From: VBDM01 sp035519135
Lineage (GTDB): Bacteria; Pseudomonadota; Gammaproteobacteria; Burkholderiales; SG8-39
Assembly (NCBI GenBank): GCA_035519135.1
Contig: DATIWX010000092.1
Span: 26,294-90,293, forward strand
Length of the DNA stretch: 64,000 nucleotides
Direction: 5' to 3'
This document shows, piece after piece, positions 36,562 to 44,621 of this stretch (position 1 is its first letter; each line of letters starts with the position of its first letter). The position numbers were made by a program, and so were the translations under genes. The notes beneath the pieces are model-generated. The model made no database searches and was not told the origin of the DNA. It saw only the letters and a list, made by a program, of their open reading frames with translations.

Positions 36562-37254
36562 TCACGCGCCGAACAGCTCGCGGAATTTCTCCCGCCCCCT
36601 GGGGGTGATGCTCACCACGCGTGAGCGGCGGTTGCGCTGGATCCATCCGCGCGAGACATAGAGCTGCAGCAGGGCATCGCCCAGCGCGCCGCCGAGGTGC
36701 GCGCGCCGCTCGGTCAGGTCGACGCAGGCCCGCGCGAACACGCGCCGGGAGCTGCGTGCCGCGGCGAGATCCACTCCGAGCGCCTCCAGTTTCCTCTCGC
36801 CGAGGCGCGTGACCGCGAAGTCGCGTCCGTCCGCCGCCAGCCACCGGGCTTTCAGCATTCCTTCCAGGACCTTCACCGCCGTCTCGCCGGCGAGGTGGCC
36901 GTAGCAGGTCCGGCAATGGAGAAACTGCGCCGGCACGCCGGGCGAGGGCAGCGGAGGGCGCGGCAGGCGCGGCCGGGACGAGACGCCCAGCGAGGCCAGC
37001 GCCTCGATCGCGCTCGCGACTTCCGCGTTCGCGATCCTGAAGTAGCGGTGGCGTCCCTGCACCTCGGCGGCGAGCAGGCCGCCGCGCACCAGCTTGGCGA
37101 GGTGCCCGCTCGCCGACTGGGCGGATATGTTCGCGCACCAGGCGAGCTCCCCCGCCGGGCGCGTGGTGCCGCCGATCAGGGACCAGAGGATCTTCGCGCG
37201 GGCCGGGTCGGCGAGCAGGCCGGCGACGCGGGGAAGGTCCGGAGCGTCATCCAT
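36562..37254 (-). CDS. ArsR-family winged-helix transcriptional regulator
   Basis: DNA-binding repressor of 230 residues, about twice the usual ArsR length. The winged helix is PARAKILWSLIGGTTRPAGELAW then ISAQSASGHLAKLVRGGLL (motifs shown in part). The C-terminal half contains HCRTCYGHLAGETAVKVLEGML, with a CxxC pair that may bind metal or act as a redox switch, then a second winged-helix-like end (VVSITPRGREKFRELFG). A perfect inverted repeat lies one base upstream of its ATG. It is divergent from the NTF2-like gene. Confidence 0.85.
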   Translation of the reverse strand: MDDAPDLPRVAGLLADPARAKILWSLIGGTTRPAGELAWCANISAQSASGHLAKLVRGGLLAAEVQGRHRYFRIANAEVASAIEALASLGVSSRPRLPRPPLPSPGVPAQFLHCRTCYGHLAGETAVKVLEGMLKARWLAADGRDFAVTRLGERKLEALGVDLAAARSSRRVFARACVDLTERRAHLGGALGDALLQLYVSRGWIQRNRRSRVVSITPRGREKFRELFGA

Positions 37255-37255
37255 A

Positions 37256-37273
37256 TTTCACCTCATAGTGAAA
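37256..37273. promoter_or_regulatory. Candidate operator of the ArsR-type regulator
   Basis: TTTCAC (37256-37261) and GTGAAA (37268-37273) form a perfect six-base inverted repeat with a six-base spacer. It sits one base before the regulator ATG and 55 bases before the divergent NTF2-like gene. Winged-helix dimers of this family bind such palindromes, so shared control of both genes is likely. Confidence 0.5.
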
Positions 37274-37328
37274 CATGCATGCTACTCCCGGCGCACAATC
37301 CCGTCCATTCCCTCCGAAGGAGCAGACC

Positions 37329-37679
37329 ATGCGGGCCGGAATCCTCGAGAAGCTCAACGCGGAGTACATCGACGCGGTGCAGAACTCGGACGTGCGCTGG
37401 TTCGAGGAGCACCTGGCCGAGGATTTCCTCAACAGCAACCCCGACTGCTCGCTGGTCGACCGCGAAGGCTTTCTCGAGCAGATCGGCCGGCCGGCGCCGA
37501 TATCGAACTTCCGGGCGGAAGACGTGCGCATCCGCGTCCTGGGCGAGGTCGCGGTGATCCACGGCCGCACGCGCTACACCAAGGCGGACGGGAAGGAGGC
37601 CGCGGGCCGCTACACCGACGTCTGGGCGCTGCGCAACGGGCGCTGGCTGTGCGTCGCCGCCCACGTCGCCCGCGGCTGA
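37329..37679 (+). CDS. NTF2-like/SnoaL-fold protein (DUF4440 type)
   Basis: Cytoplasmic protein of 116 residues with the NTF2-like cone fold: ILEKLNAEYIDAVQNSDVRW, then FLNSNPDCSLVDREGFLEQI, and the ending YTDVWALRNGRWLCVAAHV. Members range from enzymes to ligand carriers, so the function is not predictable. The ATG at 37329 is preferred because AAGGAG lies upstream; an ATG at 37275 is in frame but falls just after the operator. It is likely controlled by the divergent regulator. Confidence 0.78.
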   Translation: MRAGILEKLNAEYIDAVQNSDVRWFEEHLAEDFLNSNPDCSLVDREGFLEQIGRPAPISNFRAEDVRIRVLGEVAVIHGRTRYTKADGKEAAGRYTDVWALRNGRWLCVAAHVARG

Positions 37680-37696
37680 GCTAGTCTACGGGGCCC

Positions 37697-38311
37697 ATGC
37701 CCCGTTCCCATATCGATCACCTTGTCGTCACCGCCGCGTCGTTGGAAGAAGGCGCCGACTACGTGCGCCGCGAGCTCGGCATCGAGATGCAGGCGGGCGG
37801 TGAGCATGCGCGCATGGGAACGCACAATCGCCTGCTCAAGCTCGGCGACAAGCTCTATCTGGAAGTGATCGCGGCAAACCCGGCTGTCCCGCGCCCGGAC
37901 CGCCCGCGCTGGTTTCAGCTCGACGAGCCGGACTCGGTCAAGGCGCCGCGCCTGGCAACCTGGGTGGCGCGCTGCGACTACATCCATGCCCTCGCACCGG
38001 CGGCCTTGGGGAAGATCGAAACGATGACCCGGGGAAGCTTGCGCTGGCTCATCACGGTCCCGGAGGACGGCAAGCTTCCGCTTCAAGGCATCGCGCCCGC
38101 GCTGATCGAATGGCGATCCGAGACCCATCCCGCGCAGGGGCTGAAGGATCTGGGGTGCTCGCTCGTCCGGCTCGAAGGTTCCCACCCCCGGCCCGAGGAG
38201 GTGACGGCCATGCTGCGCTCGATCGGGTTCGACGGCGACTTCCCGGTGTCGCGCGGCGAGGCGCGCCTCGCCGCCCGCATCCTCACGCCGGCCGGTGAGC
38301 GCCGGCTCTAG
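37697..38311 (+). CDS. VOC-superfamily glyoxalase-like protein
   Basis: Protein of 204 residues. The N-terminal SHIDHLVVTAASLEEGADYVRRELG with H6 and the later YLEVIAANP suit the glyoxalase-like VOC fold. The central region is less conserved, and only part of a metal triad can be seen. It starts 17 bases after the NTF2-like gene and may share its transcript. Its stop shares CTAG with the convergent CoA-transferase. Substrate unknown. Confidence 0.78.
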   Translation: MPRSHIDHLVVTAASLEEGADYVRRELGIEMQAGGEHARMGTHNRLLKLGDKLYLEVIAANPAVPRPDRPRWFQLDEPDSVKAPRLATWVARCDYIHALAPAALGKIETMTRGSLRWLITVPEDGKLPLQGIAPALIEWRSETHPAQGLKDLGCSLVRLEGSHPRPEEVTAMLRSIGFDGDFPVSRGEARLAARILTPAGERRL

Positions 38312-39498
38312 ACGATCTTGCGCTGCCGCAGCGACCCGATCGCCGCCTTGTCGTAGCCCAGCTCGGCCAGTAGCTCGTCGGTGTGCTCTCCGACCTCGGG
38401 CGGGGCGGAGGCGATGCGCGCCGGCGTGCGCGACAGCGTCACCGCCTGGTTGACGATGCGGATCTCGCCGAGCTTCGGGCTCTTCACGGTGGTCGCCGCG
38501 CCGATGTGCTTCACCTGGGGATCGTCGAACACCTGGTCGATGGCGTAGATCGGGCCGCAGGGCACCTCGGCTTTCGTGAGGATCTCCATCCACTCCGAGG
38601 TGGTCCTGGCGGCAAGCGCCTTGTTGATCTCGGCGTTCAGCGCGACGCGGTTCTTCGAACGGTTCTGGTCGCCCTTGAAGTCCTCGCGCTCGAGCATGTC
38701 CTTGCGTCCTATGCCCTCGCACACGCGCCGCCACATGCCCTCGCCCGTCGCGGCGATGTTCATGTAGCCGTCCTGGGTCTTGTACGCCGAGGTCGGCATG
38801 CTGGTCGGGTGGTCGTTGCCCGCCTGCCCGGGAGCCTGGCCGGTCTGCAGGAAGCGCGCCGCCTGGAAGTCGAGGATGGCGATCTGCGACATCAGCAGGT
38901 TCGACTGCACCCACTGGCCCTGCCCGGATTGCTCCCGCTCGAGCAGCGCCGTCATGATGCCGAGCGCCGCGAACAGGCCGGCCGACACGTCCGCGATCGC
39001 GGCGCCCGCGCGCACCGGGCCCTGGCCGGGGATGCCCGTGACCGACATGAAGCCGCCCATGCCCTGCGCGATCTGGTCGAAGCCCGGCCGGTCGCGGTAG
39101 GGACCGTCCTGGCCGAAGCCCGAGATGCTCGCGAGGATGATGCGCGGGTTGGCCTTCTTCAGCGACTCGTAGTCGATGCCCAGGCGGTATTTCACGTCGG
39201 GGCGGTAGTTCTCGACCACCACGTCGGCGGTCTTCGCGAGCTTCATGAAGATCGCGACGCCTTCCTTGTCCTTGAGGTTCAGCGTGAGCGAGCGCTTGTT
39301 GCGGTGGAGGTTCTGGAAGTCCGGGCCGTGGCGCGGGCCGCCCATGGTGTCCTGCTCCAGGCTCGGCGGCGTCTCGATCTTGATGACGTCCGCGCCGAAA
39401 TCGGCGAGCTGCCGCACACAGGTCGGCCCGGCGCGCACGCGCGACAGATCGAGGACGCGGAAGCGCGCAAGCGCGGTGGAAGCCGGGACATGAGGCAT
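38308..39498 (-). CDS. CaiB/BaiF family CoA-transferase (type III)
   Basis: Cytoplasmic enzyme of 396 residues that moves CoA between carboxylic acids. Family motifs are RVLDLSRVRAGPTCVRQLADFGADVI (in part), the GPRHGPDFQNLHRNKRSLTL segment, ADVVVENYRPD with the catalytic aspartate expected nearby, and FGQDGPYRDRPGFDQIAQGM. The ATG at 39498 gives the usual length. It is divergent from an acyl-CoA dehydrogenase gene, a frequent pairing in betaproteobacterial acid degradation. Confidence 0.92.
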   Translation of the reverse strand: MPHVPASTALARFRVLDLSRVRAGPTCVRQLADFGADVIKIETPPSLEQDTMGGPRHGPDFQNLHRNKRSLTLNLKDKEGVAIFMKLAKTADVVVENYRPDVKYRLGIDYESLKKANPRIILASISGFGQDGPYRDRPGFDQIAQGMGGFMSVTGIPGQGPVRAGAAIADVSAGLFAALGIMTALLEREQSGQGQWVQSNLLMSQIAILDFQAARFLQTGQAPGQAGNDHPTSMPTSAYKTQDGYMNIAATGEGMWRRVCEGIGRKDMLEREDFKGDQNRSKNRVALNAEINKALAARTTSEWMEILTKAEVPCGPIYAIDQVFDDPQVKHIGAATTVKSPKLGEIRIVNQAVTLSRTPARIASAPPEVGEHTDELLAELGYDKAAIGSLRQRKIV

Positions 39499-39561
39499 GG
39501 GCGGAAGCGGGGTTTGCGGATGAAAAGGACCGCTATGATAACCTTTCGAAGGGGAGACGAA

Positions 39562-40608
39562 ATGTCCGTCCGCGATCACGATCTGCACGAAATCCGCGAC
39601 GCCGTGGCGAAGCTGTGCGCCACCTTTCCCATGGAGTACTGGCGCGCCACCGACCGCGAGCGGCGCTACCCGACCGAGTTCGTGCGTGCGCTCACCGAGG
39701 CGGGGTGGCTGTCCTGCCTCATCCCGGAGGAATACGGCGGCGCGGGCCTGAAACTCGCCGCGGCCGCGGCGGTGCTCGAGGAGATCCAGCGCAGCGGCGC
39801 CAACGGCGCCGCCTGCCACGCACAGATGTACACCATGGGTACGGTGCTGCGTCATTGCAACGAGGTTCAGAAGAAAACCTACCTGCCCCGGATAGCAAAG
39901 GGAGAACTGCGGCTTCAGGCCTTCGGCGTCACCGAACCTTCGGCAGGAACGGATACCTCTTCCATCCGCACTACCGCCGTGAGAAAGGGCGGGCACTACG
40001 TCATCAACGGGCAGAAGGTCTGGACCTCGCGCGCCGAGCACTCCGACCTGATGCTGCTGCTCGCGCGCACCACGCCGCGCGAGCAGGTGCAGAAGAAGAC
40101 CGAGGGCATGTCCGTATTCGTCGTCGACATGAAGGCGGCGCTCGGCAAGGGTCTCACCATCCGCCCGATCCGCACCATGATCAACCACGCCACCACCGAA
40201 GTCTTCTTCGACAATCTCGAGATCCCCGCGGACAACCTCGTCGGCGAGGAAGGCAAGGGCTTCCGTTACATCATCGACGGCATGAACGCCGAGCGCATCC
40301 TGATCGGCGCCGAGTGCATCGGCGACGCCCGCTGGTTCCTCGCGAAAGCGACCGTCTACGCCAACGAGCGCAAAGTCTTCGGCCGCCCGATCGGCCAGAA
40401 CCAGGGCGTGCAGTTTCCGATCGCGCGCGCCCACATGGCGACCGAGGCCGCGGCCCTCATGGTCGAGCGCGCCGCGGCGCTCTACGATCAGGGCAAGCCC
40501 TGCGGCCCGGAGGCCAACATGGCGAAGCAGCTCGCAGCCGAAGCCTCGTGGCAGGCGGGCGACATGTGCCTGCAGACCCACGGCGGCTTCGGCTTCGCCG
40601 AGGAATAA
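39562..40608 (+). CDS. Acyl-CoA dehydrogenase, truncated by an in-frame TAA
   Basis: FAD-dependent dehydrogenase of 348 residues as it stands. N-terminal helices, the FAD/substrate segment LQAFGVTEPSAGTDTSS, the sheet VINGQKVWTSRAEHSD and the C-terminal MCLQTHGGFGFAEE are typical. TAA at 40606 falls exactly where this family has Tyr in AEEYDIERKFRETR, and the same frame continues with the expected ending for 37 codons. The missing part closes the active site and dimer, so the product is probably inactive, unless the stop is a sequencing error. An AAGGGGAG site precedes the ATG. Confidence 0.85.
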   Translation: MSVRDHDLHEIRDAVAKLCATFPMEYWRATDRERRYPTEFVRALTEAGWLSCLIPEEYGGAGLKLAAAAAVLEEIQRSGANGAACHAQMYTMGTVLRHCNEVQKKTYLPRIAKGELRLQAFGVTEPSAGTDTSSIRTTAVRKGGHYVINGQKVWTSRAEHSDLMLLLARTTPREQVQKKTEGMSVFVVDMKAALGKGLTIRPIRTMINHATTEVFFDNLEIPADNLVGEEGKGFRYIIDGMNAERILIGAECIGDARWFLAKATVYANERKVFGRPIGQNQGVQFPIARAHMATEAAALMVERAAALYDQGKPCGPEANMAKQLAAEASWQAGDMCLQTHGGFGFAEE

Positions 40609-40722
40609 GACATCGAGCGCAAGTTCAGGGAGACGCGCCTGTACCAGATCGCGCCGATATCCACGAATCTGGTGCTCTGCTATATCGCCGAGCACGTGCT
40701 GCACCTGCCGAGGTCCTACTAG
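40609..40722 (+). pseudogene. Detached 3' end of the acyl-CoA dehydrogenase gene
   Basis: After the TAA at 40606-40608 the same frame reads DIERKFRETRLYQIAPIS and continues with TNLVLCYIAEHVLHLPRSY to a TAG at 40720. This is the normal C-terminal helix pair of the acyl-CoA dehydrogenase fold. With the stop read as Tyr the protein would have 386 residues, the family length. No frameshift is involved; a single C-to-A or T-to-A change in a Tyr codon explains it. Confidence 0.85.
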
Positions 40723-40723
40723 A

Positions 40724-41692
40724 ATGCTCAAGAGACTCTTGTCCGCCGTCTTCGGGCTCGCCGCGCTCGCCTGCTGCGCCGCCCACGCTCAGGACCCCTA
40801 CCCCAGCCGCTCGGTGCGCATGCTGGTGCCGAACGCGCCCGGCAGCTCGATCGACACCATGAGCCGCATCGTCGCCGCGAAGCTCGGCGACGCGCTCGGC
40901 CAGCCGGTGTTCGTCGAGAACCGCGACGGCGCCGGCGGCCTGATCGGGATCGAAGCCGGCCGCAACGCGAAGCCCGACGGCTACACCCTGATCTGCGCCT
41001 CCAACGGCTCGATGCTGATCGCGCCGCTGCTGAAGAAGAACGCCCCTTACGACGCGGTCCGGGACTTCGAGCACATCGGCAGCTTCGCGGTCACGCCGAA
41101 CGTGCTGGTCGTCCATCCGGACCTGCCGGTTAAGAGCGTGAAGGAGCTGATCGAGTACGCCCGGGCAAACCGCGCCACCATCAACATGGCCTCGGCGGGC
41201 GTGGGCTCGCAGAGCCACCTCTCGGGCGTGCTGCTCATGACGATGGCGAGCTTCGAATCGCTGGTGGTGCCGCACAAGGGCGGCGGGCCTTCGGTGAATT
41301 CTGTGGTCGCGGGCCAGACGCACTGGACTTTCACGCCGGCGCCCGCGGCGATGCCCTTCGTGAAGAACGGCAGGCTGCGCGCCATCGGCCACAGCCTGCC
41401 GCGGCGCTCGGCGATGCTCGGCGACATTCCCGCGGTCGCCGACACGGTTCCCGGCTACGACTTCAGCGGCTGGGCCGGCCTGGTCGCCCCCAAGGGCACG
41501 CCGGCGGCGGTCGTCGACAAGGTGCACGCGGCGCTGGCGAAAACGCTGGCGCTCGCCGAGCTGAAGGACGGGCTCGCGAAGCAGGGCGCGGAGGTGTTCG
41601 AGGGGTCGCCGGAGGATTTCCGCAAGTTCCTAGCACAGGACCAGGCGAACACCGTCAAGGTCATCCAGGCGGCCAAGCTGCAAGCCGACTAA
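40724..41692 (+). CDS. Bug-family tripartite tricarboxylate receptor, orphan
   Basis: Periplasmic receptor of 322 residues. The signal peptide ends near CCAAHAQ, followed by the Bug start PYPSRSVRMLVPNAPGSSID and later FVENRDGAGGLIGIEAG and PDGYTLICASNGSMLIAP. The ATG lies one base after the dehydrogenase's second stop, so the two share a transcript. No tctAB genes are adjacent. The neighbours suggest an acid activated by the CoA-transferase and oxidised by the dehydrogenase. Confidence 0.92.
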   Translation: MLKRLLSAVFGLAALACCAAHAQDPYPSRSVRMLVPNAPGSSIDTMSRIVAAKLGDALGQPVFVENRDGAGGLIGIEAGRNAKPDGYTLICASNGSMLIAPLLKKNAPYDAVRDFEHIGSFAVTPNVLVVHPDLPVKSVKELIEYARANRATINMASAGVGSQSHLSGVLLMTMASFESLVVPHKGGGPSVNSVVAGQTHWTFTPAPAAMPFVKNGRLRAIGHSLPRRSAMLGDIPAVADTVPGYDFSGWAGLVAPKGTPAAVVDKVHAALAKTLALAELKDGLAKQGAEVFEGSPEDFRKFLAQDQANTVKVIQAAKLQAD

Positions 41693-41698
41693 GCCCCT

Positions 41699-43021
41699 TT
41701 AGCGCCGAGTGACGGGCCCCATCAGGTGGTCCGGCAGCCAGGTCGCGATCTCGGGAAAGACACACAGGATCACGATCGCGAGGAACATGCACAGCACGTA
41801 GGGGATCGTTCCCCACATCACCGTCGTCACCGGGACATCGGGCGCGATCGAGTTAACGATGTAGATGTTCAGCCCCACCGGCGGGTGGATCAGGCCGATC
41901 TCCATGTTGATCGTGAGAATCACGCCGAACCACACCGGGTCGAATCCCGCCGCGGTGATGATCGGCAGCAGGATCGGGCTGGTCATCAGGATGATCGCGG
42001 CCGGCGGGATGAAGAAGCCGCACACCAGCAGGAACAGGTTGATCATCCCCATCAGCACCCAGCGGTTGAAGTGCGCGTCGGCGATCGCCGTGGCGAGCGT
42101 CTGCGTGAGGTAGAGCGAGGTGAGCATGTAGCCGAACAGCACCGCCGCCGCGATGATCATGAGGATCATCACCGACTCGCGCGTGGTGTCGCGCAGGATC
42201 TGCCACCAGTCCTTCGCGCTCCACATGCGGTAGATCAGCACCGCCATCACCACGCACAGCGCCGCGCCCACTCCCGCTGCCTCCGAAGGCGTCGCCACGC
42301 CGCCGTAGAGCACGTACATCACGCCCAGGATGATCACGAGAAACGGGGCGATCTTCGGGATCGAGTGGAACTTCTCCTTCCAGCTGTAGCGAAAGTCGAT
42401 GGCGTGCGAGCGGAAGCCGCGCTTCCAGATGATGAACAGCGTCCACAGCATGAACAGGCCGGTGAGCATGATGCCGGGGACCACGCCCGCCAGGAACAGG
42501 CGCCCGATCGAGGTCTCGGTTGCGATGCCGTAGAGGATGAAAGTGATCGAGGGCGGGATCAGGATGCCGAGCGTGCCGCCCGCGCAGATCGATCCGGTGG
42601 CGACGTCGTCGGGATAACCGCGCCGGCGCATTTCGGGAATGCCCATCTTGCCGATCGCCGCGCAGCAGGCGGGCGACGATCCGGTGAGCGCGGCGAAAAT
42701 GGCGCAGGCGCCCAGGTTGGAGATCACCAGGCCGCCGGGCAGGCGGTAGAGCCAGCGGTCGAGCGCCTCGTAGAGGTCTTTCCCCGCGGGCGAGGAGCCG
42801 ATCGCGGCGCCCATCATCACGAACATCGGGATCGACACCAGTGTGAAGTCGTTCAGCCCCGCGTAGAAGGTCTCGGCGACCACGTGCAGCGCGCCGAAAC
42901 CCTGAAAGATGAGCAGGAAGACGATCGAGAGGGCACCCAGGCCGAACGCCACCGGCATGCCCGAGAGCAGCACCGCGAGGGTCACTACCAGCACCATCGC
43001 GCCTTGCGTGGTCGGGCTCAT
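41699..43021 (-). CDS. dctM: TRAP transporter large permease DctM
   Basis: Twelve-helix permease of 440 residues of the TRAP family. Recognisable parts are VLLSGMPVAFGLGALSIVFL, MFVMMGAAIGSSPAGKDLYEAL, SGLVISNLGACAIFAALTGSS (in part), GILIPPSITFILYG and the ending MWGTIPYVLCMFLAIVIL. Its ATG overlaps the dctQ stop as ATGA. It imports an organic acid with sodium, together with DctQ and DctP. Confidence 0.94.
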   Translation of the reverse strand: MSPTTQGAMVLVVTLAVLLSGMPVAFGLGALSIVFLLIFQGFGALHVVAETFYAGLNDFTLVSIPMFVMMGAAIGSSPAGKDLYEALDRWLYRLPGGLVISNLGACAIFAALTGSSPACCAAIGKMGIPEMRRRGYPDDVATGSICAGGTLGILIPPSITFILYGIATETSIGRLFLAGVVPGIMLTGLFMLWTLFIIWKRGFRSHAIDFRYSWKEKFHSIPKIAPFLVIILGVMYVLYGGVATPSEAAGVGAALCVVMAVLIYRMWSAKDWWQILRDTTRESVMILMIIAAAVLFGYMLTSLYLTQTLATAIADAHFNRWVLMGMINLFLLVCGFFIPPAAIILMTSPILLPIITAAGFDPVWFGVILTINMEIGLIHPPVGLNIYIVNSIAPDVPVTTVMWGTIPYVLCMFLAIVILCVFPEIATWLPDHLMGPVTRR

Positions 43022-43536
43022 GCCCTGCGCTCCGCCGTGATGCCGAAGGGCGCCTCGCGCCCGGTGACGAGGCTGGCGATGTCGGCGACGTACTGGAGCG
43101 AAAGGATTCCCAGCCCGATCGGCATCGACGAGTACGGGATCCACAGCCGCGCGCGCCACATGGTGTCGGACACCCAGCGGTTGTCCCAGGCTTCCTTCCA
43201 GAAAAGGAAGGTGAGGACGGCGATCGTCACGCAAAACGCGAAAGAAAGAACCGCGGAGACGACCGCCAGCCAGAAGCGCGCCCGCTTGCCGAGGTAGTAC
43301 GGAAGCACGTCGACGTTGACGTGGCCGCGCGTCAGCAGCACGTAGGGGCTACCGATGAAGGTGGCCGCGATGAGACAGTAGGTCGTCAAATCGGTCTGCC
43401 AGATGGTGTTCTGGTTCAGCACGTAGCGCACGAACACCATGTGGCATACGACCAGCACACCGAGCGCGATCAACCCGGCGGCGATGAAGCCGCACAGCTG
43501 CGAGACCCGCCTAACGGCGGAGACAAAGCTATCCAT
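43018..43536 (-). CDS. dctQ: TRAP transporter small permease DctQ
   Basis: Four-helix membrane subunit of 172 residues (LCGFIAAGLIALGVLVVCHM, TTYCLIAATFIGSPYVLLTRGHV in part, FWLAVVSAVLSFAFCVTIAV, then the segment ending ASLVTG). GHVNVDVL is the family motif after TM2. The ATG at 43536 is 20 bases after the dctP stop. Confidence 0.92.
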   Translation of the reverse strand: MDSFVSAVRRVSQLCGFIAAGLIALGVLVVCHMVFVRYVLNQNTIWQTDLTTYCLIAATFIGSPYVLLTRGHVNVDVLPYYLGKRARFWLAVVSAVLSFAFCVTIAVLTFLFWKEAWDNRWVSDTMWRARLWIPYSSMPIGLGILSLQYVADIASLVTGREAPFGITAERRA

Positions 43537-43556
43537 CCTCCGCCGCGGAACCGGGA

Positions 43557-44558
43557 CTACTTGACGCTCAGCGCCTCGTCGATCAGCTTCTTGCCGTCGG
43601 GCACTTCCTTGGCGAACTCGCTGTACGAGCTCTCGCGCGCGACCTTGAGCCACTGGTCGTACTCGGCGGAGGTCATGGTCACCACCTCGACCTTGTGCTC
43701 GCGGAACGCCTTGACCATCTCGTCGTCCAGGCCCTTGGCTTCCTTGGCGAAATATTCCTGCGACTTCTTCCCCGCCTTGAGGAGGGCATCCTGCTGCGGC
43801 TTGGTGAGGCGCGAGAAGGTCTTCTTCGACATCAGCACCGGCTCGTACATGAACCACAGCGCGTTGTCGCCCGGCGCGGTCAGGCATTTCACCTGCTCGT
43901 AGATGCGGAAGGAGACGAAGCTGCCCGAGCTGGTGTCGGTCGCCTCGGCCACCCCGGTCTGCAGCGCGTTGTAGACCTCGTTCGAGGGCACCGACACGAT
44001 CGAGGCGCCGGCTGCCTGCCACATCGCGGCGAAGGTCGGCCCGGCCGAGCGCACTTTCAGCCCCTTGATGTCGTTGGGCGTGCGGATGCAGCCCTTCTTC
44101 GAGGCGATCGCGCCGGCGAGCCAGGCATCGGCGAGCACCACCACGCCCGCCTGATCGATCTTCGCCTTGATGTCCTTCATGAACTGGGAGTCGCTCATGC
44201 GCGTGGCGCGCGCGTGGTTGCGCACCAGGCCAGGCATCAGCGTGGCTCCGAAGGCGCGCACCTTGCCGCTGGCGTAATCGAGCGGGAAGGAGGAGATATC
44301 GAGCTGGCCGTTCACCAGCGCGTTCCATTGCTCGTTCGGCTTGAACAGCGACGCGCCAGGGTACACCTGCACGTCCAAATCGACGCCCGCCGCCTTGGCG
44401 TCGCGCGCGATGATCTGGACCATCTCGTCGCGCACGTCGCCCCGGCCCCCCGGGAACTGGTGCGATGCGCGCAACACCGTCGGCGCCGCGAGTGCCGATC
44501 CGGCAAACAGGGCGGCCACCAGGCCCGCGGCCATTCCACTACGCTTGAAGCTCCTCAT
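43557..44558 (-). CDS. dctP: TRAP transporter substrate-binding protein DctP
   Basis: Periplasmic receptor of 333 residues with a signal peptide ending GSALAAP. LRASHQFPGGRGDVRDEM starts the mature fold, and ADAWLAGAIASKKGCIRTPND then GLKVRSAGPTFAAMWQAAGA covers the ligand arginine region of the DctP family. It is first in the dctPQM operon. The substrate is probably a carboxylate, unspecified. Confidence 0.93.
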   Translation of the reverse strand: MRSFKRSGMAAGLVAALFAGSALAAPTVLRASHQFPGGRGDVRDEMVQIIARDAKAAGVDLDVQVYPGASLFKPNEQWNALVNGQLDISSFPLDYASGKVRAFGATLMPGLVRNHARATRMSDSQFMKDIKAKIDQAGVVVLADAWLAGAIASKKGCIRTPNDIKGLKVRSAGPTFAAMWQAAGASIVSVPSNEVYNALQTGVAEATDTSSGSFVSFRIYEQVKCLTAPGDNALWFMYEPVLMSKKTFSRLTKPQQDALLKAGKKSQEYFAKEAKGLDDEMVKAFREHKVEVVTMTSAEYDQWLKVARESSYSEFAKEVPDGKKLIDEALSVK

Positions 44559-44621
44559 GTCGTCTCCTCCAGAATTGTCGATCGTTCCATGCGGTCCGGT
44601 ATTCCGGGTACCGTCCGTCCC

